From the NCBI RefSeq assembly GCF_007680845.1, contig NZ_VEIY01000004.1, forward strand, positions 266,410 through 330,409: DNA of 64,000 bases. Direction: 5' to 3'. The notes under the pieces are model-generated. The model did not search any database. It was given only the letters and a program-made list of their open reading frames with translations, and was not told the DNA's origin. The position numbers and the translations under genes are program-made. This DNA is from Curtobacterium pusillum. GTDB lineage: Bacteria > Actinomycetota > Actinomycetes > Actinomycetales > Microbacteriaceae. Below are positions 1 to 8,227 of the stretch, piece by piece; the first letter of the stretch is position 1, and every line of letters begins with the position of its first letter.

Positions 1-1059
1 CTTCTCGGAGCCCTTGACGTCGGCGACGGCCTTCGCGGCGGTCACGATGCCGGCGACGGCGTTGGTCGACGTCGGGTCGGCAGGGACGCTGGTCTCCGCG
101 TTGATCGACTTCACCTCGGAGGTGATGCCGGTCAGCTTCTTGTCCGCGCCGACGGTGAGGCGCAGGTGGCCGTAGTTGACGCCTTACGAGCCCGTCTGGA
201 TCACCGGACGGAGCGTGCCGCCCGGGCCGGCGATCGAGTGGTCGTACGTCGCGTGCGTGTGCGCGGACACGATCGCGGCGACCTTCGACGAGACGCCCGA
301 GGTGATCCTGGCGAACGCCCCGGTGCCGGTCGCGTCGGCGATGTTGCCGGTCGTGGCACCTGCGTGCACGAGGAGCACGAGGACGTCCGCCTCGCCGTTG
401 CCGGTGTCGCCGTCGGTCAGCTGGTCGGCGTACCGGTTCACCTGGCTGACGATCGGCGCCATGGCGAGGCCCTCGACCCCGCCGGGGCTGACGAGCCCGG
501 GGATGAGGTCCTCGGTGGTCGCACCGATGAAGCCGACCTTGACGCCGCCCTTCTCGACGACCTGGTACGGGGTGAAGGCGGGGTCGGTGGTGCCGGTCTT
601 CACGATGTTCGCCGAGATGTACGGCCACTCGGCACGGTCCTCGATGCGACCGGTCAGGTCGTCCTGGCCCTTGTCGAGTTCGTGGTTGCCGATCGCGCTG
701 ACGTCGAGGTCCATCGCGTTGAGCGCATCGATCGTCGGCGCGTCCTCCTGGATGAGCGAGGTGAACGTCGAAGCGCCGACGTTGTCGCCGACGCTGGCGA
801 AGATCGTGTTCGGGTTCGCCTCGCGGTACGACTGCACGACCGAGGCGAGCTTCGCGGCACCGGCGGCCTTGTCGGCCGTGGTCCCCTCGGACTCGATGCG
901 ACCGTGGAAGTCGTTGACGTCGAGGATGTCGATCGTGGTGTCGCCCTCGGCGGCGAGTGCGGCGGACGGGACGGACAGGGCGATGAGTACGCCGGCGGTG
1001 GCCAGGGCGGCCCCGCCGACGCGGCGCCGTCGACGGCGCGGGGGAGTGTGAGCGTTCAT
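1..1059 (-). pseudogene. secreted bifunctional metallophosphatase/5'-nucleotidase, interrupted by an in-frame TAA and cut by the window edge
   Basis: The 5' part encodes a UshA/YfkN-type 5'-nucleotidase that would hydrolyse nucleotides outside the membrane. From the ATG at 1057-1059 there is an Arg-rich start, a hydrophobic signal segment and a likely cleavage after residue 36 (PSAALA/AEGD). Metallophosphatase motifs follow: DVNDFHG (47-53), GDN (91-93), GNHE (124-127) and SAHTH (265-269). Codon 292 is TAA (184-186). It follows QTGS, where this family normally has Y in GSYG. The same frame stays open from 183 to 1 and still reads like the family (GVNYGHLRLTVGAD), so this looks like a single TAC-to-TAA change and not a frameshift. 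It may be a real pseudogene, a strain-specific nonsense allele or a sequencing error. An ATG 18 codons upstream is also in frame, but the signal peptide favours the chosen start. Confidence 0.8.
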
Positions 1060-1140
1060 CGGCGACGGACCTATGAGAACCCACAGCAGGCGCGCCAGTG
1101 TGCGCCGCAACACGTCACGCGTTGTTCACAGGGGCGTCCG

Positions 1141-2955
1141 TCAGTCGCGGCCGAGCGCTCCCTTGACCCGCTCGACGGCCTCGGTGGCCATCGCCTTGGC
1201 GGAGTCCTTCACGACACCGAGTTCGACCGGGTCGCCCTTGAGCAGGCTCTTCGCCGTGTTGATGGCGTACTCGGCGGTGATGTGCGGTGGGAGCGGCGGC
1301 ACGTTCCGGCTGACGAAGGCGTCGATGAGCGTCACGCCGGGGTTCTCGAACGCGCGGCGGACGGCGTCCTCGACCTCGTCGTCCGCGTGCACGGCGATCC
1401 CGGTGAACCCGAGCAGCTCGGCGTAGCCGGCGTAGTCCATCGTCTCGACGTCCTGCGACCCGCGCCACATCGGGTTGCCGTCCTCGGTCCGCATCTCCCA
1501 CGAGACCTGGCCGAGGTCGTCGTTGTGCATGACCACGATCACGAGCTGCTGGTTCGGCCAGTCCCGCATGTACTTCTTCACGGTGATCAGCTCGTTCATC
1601 CCGAGCATCTGGAAGGCGCCGTCGCCGATCGTGCACACGGCGGGGCGGTCCGGGAAGGCGAACTTGGCGGTGACCGCGTAGGGCATCGCCGCGAGCATCG
1701 TGGCCAGACGGCCGGACAGGTCGCCGCGCATGCCGCGGCGCAGGCGGATGTGGTGGCCGTACCAGTCGGCGGTGGTGCCGGCGTCGCAGGTCACCGTGAC
1801 GCCCTCGGGCAGGTGCTCGTTGACCGCACGGATCACCCGGCGCGGGTTCACGCCGTCGTCGTACGCGACCTCGGCCTGGCGGGCCATCTCCGCCTCCCAC
1901 TCGCGCATCTCGCCCGCGAGCCGCTCCTGCCAGGAGCGGTCCTCGGTCGTCTCGAGCAGGGGCAGCACGGCGTCGAGCGTGGCGCCGACGTCGCCCCAGA
2001 GGTTGAGCTCGGTCGGGTAGCGCAGTCCGAGCTGCTCCGGCTTGATGTCGACCTGCACACCACGCGCCTGCCCGGTCGCCGGCAGGTACTCGCCGTACGG
2101 GTAGTTCGTGCCGAGGAGCACGATCGTGTCGCACTCCTTGATCTGGGTCAGGCTCGGCCGGGACCCGAGCAGGCCGACCTGCTGCGTGTGGTGCGGGACG
2201 TCGGAAGGGACGACGTCCTTGCCGCGCAGTGCCGTGATGATCCCCGCGCCGGTCTTCTCGGCCGCCGCGAGCACCTGGTCGGTGGCGCCCCGGGCACCGG
2301 CACCGACGAGGAACGTGATCCGTTCCCCGGCGTTGAGGATCTCGGCGAACTTCGCGATGTCGTCGGCCGGCGGCGTGATCCGGGTCGACGCGGGGACGTC
2401 GCTCGACCGGGAGACCCAGTGCTCGGCGGCGGGAGCCTCGTACGCCATCGCCTGCACGTCGTGGGGCAGCACGACGACCGCGGGCTGCTTCCGGAGCATC
2501 GCCGTCCGGAACGCCGTGTCCACGACGACCCCGACGGCGCCCGGTGAGGCCACGGTCTGGACGTAGCAGGCGACGTCGGCGAACACCCGTTCGAGGTTCG
2601 ACTCCTGCTGGGTGAACGTGCCGATCGACGCCAGGCCCTGCTGTCCCACGATCGCGACGACGGGCTGGTTGTCCATCTGCGCGTCGTACAGGCCGTTGAG
2701 CAGGTGGAAGGCGCCGGGGCTCGACGTGGCGACGCACACGCCGACCTCGCCGGTGAACTTCGCGTGCGCGGTCGCCATCAGCGCCGCGATCTCCTCGTGC
2801 GTCGGCCGGACGTACTCGAGCGCCCGTTCCGAGTCGTCGGCCTTGCCGAGCGCCCCGTCGAACGCGCCGATCCCGTCACCGGGGTAGCCGAACACGCGGG
2901 TCACGCCCCAGGCCTTGATGCGGTCGATGACGAAGTCGCTCACGGTCGTGCTCAT
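1141..2955 (-). CDS. thiamine pyrophosphate-dependent enzyme, pyruvate oxidase/acetolactate synthase-like
   Basis: This is a complete TPP enzyme of 604 residues, in the size range of PoxB and IlvB proteins. The N-terminal pyrimidine-binding domain has the catalytic Glu region PTHEE (51-55). A central FAD/nucleotide-binding type domain follows, then a C-terminal TPP/Mg2+ domain with GDGAFQMLGMNE (444-455) and MHNDDLG (476-482). The overall pattern resembles pyruvate dehydrogenase (quinone)/pyruvate oxidase, which would turn pyruvate into acetate or acetyl phosphate and CO2. Acetolactate synthase is less likely because no regulatory-subunit gene is adjacent. The ATG at 2955 begins MSTTVSDFVIDRI, typical of the family. 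No strong Shine-Dalgarno is visible. The substrate is inferred from family only. Confidence 0.85.
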   Translation of the reverse strand: MSTTVSDFVIDRIKAWGVTRVFGYPGDGIGAFDGALGKADDSERALEYVRPTHEEIAALMATAHAKFTGEVGVCVATSSPGAFHLLNGLYDAQMDNQPVVAIVGQQGLASIGTFTQQESNLERVFADVACYVQTVASPGAVGVVVDTAFRTAMLRKQPAVVVLPHDVQAMAYEAPAAEHWVSRSSDVPASTRITPPADDIAKFAEILNAGERITFLVGAGARGATDQVLAAAEKTGAGIITALRGKDVVPSDVPHHTQQVGLLGSRPSLTQIKECDTIVLLGTNYPYGEYLPATGQARGVQVDIKPEQLGLRYPTELNLWGDVGATLDAVLPLLETTEDRSWQERLAGEMREWEAEMARQAEVAYDDGVNPRRVIRAVNEHLPEGVTVTCDAGTTADWYGHHIRLRRGMRGDLSGRLATMLAAMPYAVTAKFAFPDRPAVCTIGDGAFQMLGMNELITVKKYMRDWPNQQLVIVVMHNDDLGQVSWEMRTEDGNPMWRGSQDVETMDYAGYAELLGFTGIAVHADDEVEDAVRRAFENPGVTLIDAFVSRNVPPLPPHITAEYAINTAKSLLKGDPVELGVVKDSAKAMATEAVERVKGALGRD

Positions 2956-2988
2956 GCGACCACCGTGCTCGGTGCTCCCTGAACGCGC

Positions 2989-3915
2989 TCAGGTCTCCTG
3001 GGCGATGAGGGGGCGGAGGGTGCGGTGCGCGATGCGGAGGCCCTCGAGGACCTTCTCGTCGGTGCCGCCCCAGAGCGGGTCCTCGTGCTCGACGCTGAGG
3101 GTGCCGTCGAACCCGGCCTCGTAGAGCCGGTCGACCACGTGCGGCCAGTCGACGACACCGCGACCGGGCACCCGGAACCGCCACCAGCCCATGTCCCACG
3201 GGTCGTCGCCCTTGTCGACCTTGCCGAAGAACCCGTACTCGTTCCGCTTCGCCGGGAACAGCTCGAGGTCCTTCGCCTGCGCGTGCACGATGTGCTCGGC
3301 GAAAGGCAGGATCGTCTCGACCGGGTCGATGCCGATCCAGGTCAGGTGCGACGGGTCCCAGTTGAGGCCGAACCCGAGCCCGGTGACCCAGGACCAGAGC
3401 TCCGGGGAGTACGCGAGGTTGCCCGGGTAGCCGTCGGGGTGCCAGCCCTCCATCACGCAGTTCTCGATGATGAGCGTGACGCCGCGTTCGCCGGCGTAGT
3501 CGACCAGTTCCGGCAGCACCTGGTCGCCGAGACGCATGTTCTCGCGGACCGACTTCGTGTTGTCGCGGCCGATGAACGTGCCGACGTACGGCACACCGAG
3601 GACCTGCGCGGCGTCGACGGCGTGGAAGAGGTGCTGCTTGATCTCGGCCCGACGGTCGAGGTCCTGGTGCAGGTTGTTCTCGTAGTACGCGAACGCCGAG
3701 ATCTCGAGCCCGGTGCGGTCCAGCAGTTCGCGCGTGGCCGTGGCGTCGTCGTCCGTGAACGTCGCGACGGGCAGGTGCGCAGCCTCGAACTCGCGACCAC
3801 CCGTACCCGGCCAGACGCCGACCTCGAGCCGCTCGTAGCCCTGCTCGGCCGCGAACGCGGCGATCCGGTCGAGCGACCAGCCGGGCAGACAGGCCGTCAG
3901 CATCCCGAGCTTCAT
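2989..3915 (-). CDS. sugar phosphate isomerase/epimerase family protein (TIM barrel, AP-endonuclease-2-like fold)
   Basis: The 308-residue protein starts MKLGMLTACLPGWSLDRIA and contains family features such as HPDGYPGNLAYSPELW, NWDPSHLTW and VEHEDPLW, which supply metal-ligand Glu, Asp and His residues. Members isomerise or epimerise sugars and inositols. The ATG at 3915 sits inside the stop region of the upstream oxidoreductase gene (ATGA overlap) and is preceded by GGAGGAG, so the two genes are translationally coupled. A Gfo/Idh/MocA dehydrogenase next to a TIM-barrel isomerase is the usual arrangement for catabolism of myo-inositol-like polyols or unusual sugars. The actual sugar cannot be read from the sequence. 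Confidence 0.88.
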   Translation of the reverse strand: MKLGMLTACLPGWSLDRIAAFAAEQGYERLEVGVWPGTGGREFEAAHLPVATFTDDDATATRELLDRTGLEISAFAYYENNLHQDLDRRAEIKQHLFHAVDAAQVLGVPYVGTFIGRDNTKSVRENMRLGDQVLPELVDYAGERGVTLIIENCVMEGWHPDGYPGNLAYSPELWSWVTGLGFGLNWDPSHLTWIGIDPVETILPFAEHIVHAQAKDLELFPAKRNEYGFFGKVDKGDDPWDMGWWRFRVPGRGVVDWPHVVDRLYEAGFDGTLSVEHEDPLWGGTDEKVLEGLRIAHRTLRPLIAQET

Positions 3916-5081
3916 CGGATCTCCTCCCACGTGCCGCCGGCCGCGCTGCCGATCACGGCGTCGATGATGTGCGCGGCACGGGCGCCGTCCGCGAACGTCG
4001 GGAGCCCCTCGGGCCACCCCGCGGGGTCGGGACCGCTCCGGACGGCGTCGTACGTGTCGGCGACGAACGCCGCGAACGCGTCGAGGTACCCCTGGGGGTG
4101 GCCGGACGGCACGAGCGCCAGGCGCCGCTGGTCGGGCACGCCCGCGGACGGGTCGCGGACGACGATCTGCGCACCCCGTTCGTTGCCGAACCACGCCGAC
4201 TCGGGCTGCTCCTGGTCGAACGCCGCCGATCCGCGGGTGCCGTCGACCTCGAACCAGAGCCGGTTCTTCCGACCCGAGGACACCTGCGAGATGACGACGT
4301 TCCCGATGCGGCCGGACCCGGTCCGGAAGGTGGCGACGGCCGTGTCCTCCGTGGTGACCTCGGCCCGCGTCGACGCGTCGGCGATCGGGTCGGGGTCCGG
4401 CGAGCCGGAGAACGACGGGCCCGACGCCGCCGGCCGCGTGGGGTAGACGATGTCCGTGGCCGCCGAGACCGTCGCGAACTGCTCGCCCGTGACGAACTCG
4501 ACGAGGTCGCACCAGTGCGAGCCGATGTCCGCGAACGCGCGCGACACCCCGCCGGCCCCGGCGTCGACGCGCCAGCTCGAGGCGTCCTCGTCGAGCATCC
4601 AGTCCTGCAGGTAGTGGCCGTGCACCGCCAGCACGCGGCCGAGCTCGCCCGACGCGATGCGGCCGCGGATCTCGCGGACGATCGGGTGGTACCGGTACAC
4701 GAACGGCACCGTCGCGACCACCCCGGCGTCCCGCGCGGCGTCCACGAGCTCCGACGCCTGCGCGGCGTCGATGGCGAGCGGCTTCTCGCACACGACACTG
4801 ATGCCGGCGCGGATCACGGCGAGCGCCTGCGGGTGGTGCTGGTCGTTCGGCGTGCAGATGTGCACCACGTCGGGCGCGTCCTGCAGGACCTCGTCGAGGG
4901 AGGCGTACCCGCGTGGCAGGTCGAGCTGCGCGGCGACCTGCTCGGACCGCGCCGGACTCCGGCCGAGCACCCCGAGGACCTCCGCACCGGCCGCGCGCGC
5001 GGCCCGGACGTGCACCCCGGCGATCATGCCCGTGCCGACCACGGCGACGCGGAGGCGTCGCCCTCCGTACCCACTGCTCAT
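3912..5081 (-). CDS. Gfo/Idh/MocA family oxidoreductase
   Basis: A 389-residue NAD(P)-dependent sugar or cyclitol dehydrogenase. The Rossmann motif GTGMIAG lies at residues 16-22, and the family signature EKP (99-101, in ISVVCEKPLAID) supplies the catalytic Lys. The C-terminal alpha/beta domain contains HWCDLVEFVTG. It is the first gene of a two-gene unit and its TGA overlaps the ATG of the isomerase downstream. The ATG at 5081 opens MSSGYGGRRLRVAVVGTG. The 81-bp gap to the divergent glucose-6-phosphate dehydrogenase gene must hold promoters for both directions. Confidence 0.9.
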   Translation of the reverse strand: MSSGYGGRRLRVAVVGTGMIAGVHVRAARAAGAEVLGVLGRSPARSEQVAAQLDLPRGYASLDEVLQDAPDVVHICTPNDQHHPQALAVIRAGISVVCEKPLAIDAAQASELVDAARDAGVVATVPFVYRYHPIVREIRGRIASGELGRVLAVHGHYLQDWMLDEDASSWRVDAGAGGVSRAFADIGSHWCDLVEFVTGEQFATVSAATDIVYPTRPAASGPSFSGSPDPDPIADASTRAEVTTEDTAVATFRTGSGRIGNVVISQVSSGRKNRLWFEVDGTRGSAAFDQEQPESAWFGNERGAQIVVRDPSAGVPDQRRLALVPSGHPQGYLDAFAAFVADTYDAVRSGPDPAGWPEGLPTFADGARAAHIIDAVIGSAAGGTWEEIR

Positions 5082-5162
5082 GGTGCTCCCTCGCGCCGGA
5101 CTGGTCCCACCGTATCGGCGACTCCCGGCCACGCGCCGGAACGCGTGAGTACCGTCTGGGGC

Positions 5163-6581
5163 ATGTCGAGCCTCCAGACCTCCCTGCTCATCCTGGGCGC
5201 CAGTGGCGACCTGTCCAAGCGGCTGCTGCTGCCGGGCCTCGCGACCCTCCTCGCCGTCAAGGAGGACTGGGACGTGCAGCTCGTCGGAGCGGGTGTCGAG
5301 GACATCTCGGACGCCGACTGGAAGGCACAGGTGCGCGAGTCCTTCGAGAACGCGCAGGCATCGAAGAACGAGGACGAAGGGGCCTCGGGCGAGAGCCACC
5401 TGTCCGACCGGCTGCAGGCGGTCGTCGACGCGTCGCGCTACCGGAAGGCGGACGTGACCGACGCCGACGACCTCCGCGCGCTCCTCGGCGAGTGCGAGCA
5501 CGACCCGGCGATCTACTTCGCGCTGCCGCCCGCCGTGACCGAGAAGAGCTGCGCGGTCCTCAAGGGCCTCGATCTGCCGGCCGGCACCCGGCTCGCGCTC
5601 GAGAAGCCGTTCGGCACCGACGCGTCGAGCGCAGCTGCCCTCAACGACCTGCTGCACTCGTTCCTGCCCGAGGAGCGGATCCACCGCGTCGACCACTTCC
5701 TCGGTCGGTCCACCGTGCTCAACCTGCTCGGCCTCCGGTTCGCGAACCGGATCGTCGAGCCCCTGCTGTCGTCGTCGCACGTCGAGCGGGTCGACATCGT
5801 CTACGACGAGACCCTCGGGCTCGAGGGCCGCGCTCGGTACTACGACAAGGCCGGCGCGCTCGTGGACATGATCCAGAGCCACCTGCTGCAGGTCATGGCC
5901 GTCGTCGCGATGGAGGCGCCCGCGTCGATCGACGCCGACGACCTGCGGACGCAGAAGGAACTCGTGCTCCGGACCGTCCGGCCGTGGGGCGGCGACCCCC
6001 TGGCCGCCGGCAAGCGAGCGCGGTACACCGCGGGCACGATCGGCGACCGTGCCCTGCCGTCCTACGTCGACGAGGACGGCGTGGACCCGACGCTCGGCAC
6101 CGAGACACTGGCGCAGCTCACGCTCGAGATCGCGAACTGGCGCTGGGCCGGCGTCCCGTTCACGCTGCGCTCTGGCAAGGCACTCGGGAAGCAGCGGCGC
6201 GAGATCCTCATCACGTTCAAGGCCTCGCCGCACGTGCCCGACGGGCTCTCCGGTGCCCAGCGGCCGGACCGACTCCGCATCTGGATCGCCCCGGACGAGA
6301 TGCAGCTCGAGCTCAACGTGAACGGTCCGGGCGACCCCTACACGATCGACCGCACCACGCTCGAGACGACCTTCAACCCGGGCCGGCTGAGCGCCTACGG
6401 CGAGGTCCTCGCCGGTGTCCTCGAGGGCGACGCCACCCTGTCCGTCCGCGGGGACAGCGCCGTGCAGGGCTGGAAGGTCGTCGAACCGTTCCTGCAGCTC
6501 TGGCGGGACGGCACCGCGCCGCTCGACGAGTACCCCGCCGGCTCGGAGGGACCCGAGGACTGGGACAACATCGACGCGTAG
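5163..6581 (+). CDS. zwf: glucose-6-phosphate 1-dehydrogenase
   Basis: A 472-residue enzyme that oxidises glucose 6-phosphate to 6-phosphogluconolactone with NAD(P)+, feeding the pentose phosphate pathway. Landmarks are the nucleotide-binding GASGDLSKR (12-20), EKPFG (147-151) and the active-site RVDHFLG (175-181), whose His is catalytic. The length fits G6PDs of about 480-510 residues. The reading frame is open far upstream, but ATG 5163 (MSSLQTSLLILGASGDL) is the only start that puts the Rossmann strand at the N-terminus. It stands alone, without tal, pgl or opcA neighbours, so it may be a second, non-operonic G6PD copy (inference). Confidence 0.92.
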   Translation: MSSLQTSLLILGASGDLSKRLLLPGLATLLAVKEDWDVQLVGAGVEDISDADWKAQVRESFENAQASKNEDEGASGESHLSDRLQAVVDASRYRKADVTDADDLRALLGECEHDPAIYFALPPAVTEKSCAVLKGLDLPAGTRLALEKPFGTDASSAAALNDLLHSFLPEERIHRVDHFLGRSTVLNLLGLRFANRIVEPLLSSSHVERVDIVYDETLGLEGRARYYDKAGALVDMIQSHLLQVMAVVAMEAPASIDADDLRTQKELVLRTVRPWGGDPLAAGKRARYTAGTIGDRALPSYVDEDGVDPTLGTETLAQLTLEIANWRWAGVPFTLRSGKALGKQRREILITFKASPHVPDGLSGAQRPDRLRIWIAPDEMQLELNVNGPGDPYTIDRTTLETTFNPGRLSAYGEVLAGVLEGDATLSVRGDSAVQGWKVVEPFLQLWRDGTAPLDEYPAGSEGPEDWDNIDA

Positions 6582-6592
6582 CGTTCCCGGAC

Positions 6593-7378
6593 GTGACCAC
6601 GATCGACGATGTCCTCCAGACCGTTCCCGAACCCGCCGGAGCCGACGTCCGCGTCGACGCCGTCCGCTACGACCACGAGGGCACGCCCTTGCTCGGCGTC
6701 CTCGCGAAGGACGCGGCCGTCTCCGGTCCGCGCCCCGCGGTGCTCGTCGTGCACGACTGGCACGGGGTCAACGAGCACGTGGAGGCGCGCGTCACCATGC
6801 TCGCCCGGCTCGGCTACGTCGCGTTCGGTGCTGACGTGTACGGCGAGGGCGTCCGGCCCGGTGACGACACCGCTGCGCAGGTCGCCGGGTCGTTCTACCA
6901 GGACCTCCCGCTCATGCGCGCCCGGGTCCGGGCCGGCCTCGACCGCCTGCTCGAGGACCCGGACGTCGACCCCGCCCGGGTCGTGGTGATGGGCTACTGC
7001 TTCGGCGGCTCGGCTGCGCTCGAACTCGCCCGTTCCGGTGCCGAGCTCGTCGGGGCGGTCGCCTTCCACGGGGCCCTGATCGCGCACGACCCGTCCGACG
7101 CGGCCGACATCCGCGCGAAGCTCCTCGTGCTCACCGGCGGCTCCGACCCGGTGGTGCCCGATGCCGCGGTCGCGGCGTGGCAGGACGAGATGCGTGCAAC
7201 GCCGTCCGTCGACTGGCAGGTCGTCACGTACGCCGGCGCCATGCACGCGTTCGCCGTGCCGGGCACGGACGCGCCGGACCACGGCGCGCAGTACCAGGAG
7301 CGGGCCGACCGTCGATCGTGGCGGGCGCTCGAGGTGTTCCTCGCCGAGGTCTTCGACGAGGAGCTCGTCGCGCTCTGA
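6593..7378 (+). CDS. dienelactone hydrolase family protein
   Basis: A 261-residue alpha/beta hydrolase with the Cys-nucleophile elbow GYCFGG (Cys136), Asp185 (in GGSDPVVP) and His218 (in GAMHAF), which is the DLH triad. HDWHGVNEH near residues 54-62 forms the usual oxyanion region. Members cleave dienelactones or other small esters, and in genomes without an aromatic pathway the substrate is usually unknown. GTG 6593 is the first start after the G6PD stop, giving an 11-base gap, so it is probably co-transcribed with that gene. No Shine-Dalgarno is evident. Confidence 0.88.
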   Translation: MTTIDDVLQTVPEPAGADVRVDAVRYDHEGTPLLGVLAKDAAVSGPRPAVLVVHDWHGVNEHVEARVTMLARLGYVAFGADVYGEGVRPGDDTAAQVAGSFYQDLPLMRARVRAGLDRLLEDPDVDPARVVVMGYCFGGSAALELARSGAELVGAVAFHGALIAHDPSDAADIRAKLLVLTGGSDPVVPDAAVAAWQDEMRATPSVDWQVVTYAGAMHAFAVPGTDAPDHGAQYQERADRRSWRALEVFLAEVFDEELVAL

Positions 7379-7416
7379 GGCCCGACACGCCGACGGCGAC
7401 GCCCGGGCCCGCTCGA

Positions 7417-7446
7417 TTGGCGCCCGGGCCGCCGCTGTTGTAGAGT
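7417..7446 (+). promoter_or_regulatory. candidate housekeeping promoter for tRNA-Arg
   Basis: TTGGCG (7417-7422) and TAGAGT (7441-7446) are separated by 18 bases and lie about 20 bases upstream of the mature tRNA 5' end. The -35 matches TTGACA at four of six positions. The assignment rests on spacing and position only. Confidence 0.45.
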
Positions 7447-7467
7447 CTTCCACGGCCGCAAGGCCAC

Positions 7468-7540
7468 GCGCTCGTAGCTCAATGGATAGAGCATCTGACT
7501 ACGGATCAGAAGGTTGGGGGTTCGAGTCCCTTCGAGCGCA
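7468..7540 (+). tRNA. tRNA-Arg (anticodon ACG)
   Basis: The acceptor arms GCGCTCG (7468-7474) and CGAGCGC (7533-7539) pair fully. The anticodon stem TCTGA/TCAGA encloses the loop CTACGGA with anticodon ACG, read as ICG for CGU, CGC and CGA Arg codons. The D-arm has TAGCTCAATGGATAGAGCA and the T-loop is GGTTCGAGTCC-like. The discriminator is A, and CCA is not fully encoded. No repeated 3' segment nearby suggests an integrated element. Confidence 0.97.
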
Positions 7541-7571
7541 CAGTGTCCGTCCGACGGCACGACATCGAACA

Positions 7572-7609
7572 GACGAAGGGCCCCGGCGGGAACGCCGGGG
7601 CCCTTCGTC
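7572..7609. terminator. strong bidirectional hairpin terminator
   Basis: A perfect 17-bp stem (7572-7588 with 7593-7609) around a GGAA tetraloop, with arm GACGAAGGGCCCCGGCG. It lies 31 bases after the tRNA and 37 bases before the convergent TetR stop, so it can end transcripts from both sides. Confidence 0.85.
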
Positions 7610-7646
7610 GTCCGGCCGTCAGCGCGGCCTCGTCAGCGCGGCCCCA

Positions 7647-8210
7647 TCACCGCGGCAACCCCGTCACCCCGCGGCAGCTCCGCAGGAAGGACGCCGCCAG
7701 CGTCTCCTCGTCGTCGAGGTACCCCGCCACCATCGCCCCGTCCCGCAGCAGCATGAGGTCCGCCGCGACCCCGGCCGGGTCGGCGAGACCGAGCGGGCGG
7801 ACGATCTGCTCGAACGTGTCCTTGCACCACGTGCGGTGTCGCTGCACCATCTGGCGCACCGCGCTGTCCGGGTCCGGGTACTCGGCGGCGGCGTTGATGA
7901 ACGGGCAGCCGCGGAAGCCGGGCTCGCACGCCATGGTGCCGAGGCCGCCGGCGATGAGCGCGAAGGTCTGGTCGGGGTCGCCGTCCGCGTGCTCGATGGC
8001 CGCGCCGATGCCGGCCCGTTCGAGTTCGGCCCGTCGTTCGAGGTGCGCGACGACCAGGTCGTCCTTGCTCTTGAAGTGCCGGTAGAAGGTCACCTTGGTG
8101 GTGCCCGCTCGTTCGATGACGCGGTCGACGCTGACGGCCCGGAGGCCCTGCGCGTAGAACAGCTCGGTCGCGGCCTCGACGAGCCGATCACGCATGGACA
8201 CCTTCACCAC
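7647..8210 (-). CDS. TetR/AcrR family transcriptional regulator
   Basis: A 187-residue regulator. The N-terminal helix-turn-helix covers about residues 5-50 (MRDRLVEAATELF, then AGTTKVTFYRHFKSKDDL), followed by a ligand-binding domain containing Cys residues (CEPGFRGCPF, HRTWCKD). The annotated start is a GTG at 8210. A GTG at 8207 and the ATG at 8195 are alternatives because GTGGTGAAGGTGTCCATG carries three possible starts. The gap to the upstream carboxylate-amine ligase gene on the same strand is only 17 bases, so it may be cotranscribed with it. Confidence 0.87.
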   Translation of the reverse strand: MVKVSMRDRLVEAATELFYAQGLRAVSVDRVIERAGTTKVTFYRHFKSKDDLVVAHLERRAELERAGIGAAIEHADGDPDQTFALIAGGLGTMACEPGFRGCPFINAAAEYPDPDSAVRQMVQRHRTWCKDTFEQIVRPLGLADPAGVAADLMLLRDGAMVAGYLDDEETLAASFLRSCRGVTGLPR

Positions 8211-8227
8211 ACGATCCTACGGCGCGG

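Noticed and set aside
166..2547. A 793-codon open frame on the plus strand
   Set aside because: It is antisense to the nucleotidase and TPP-enzyme genes, has Arg/Val/Asp-rich composition with no domain, and is a shadow of GC-rich codon use.
3969..5162. N-terminal extension of the glucose-6-phosphate dehydrogenase frame
   Set aside because: The extension is antisense to the oxidoreductase gene; the Rossmann motif fits a start at ATG 5163.
7468..7540. tRNA-Arg as an integration site
   Set aside because: There is no duplicated tRNA 3' end, integrase or change in gene content on either side.
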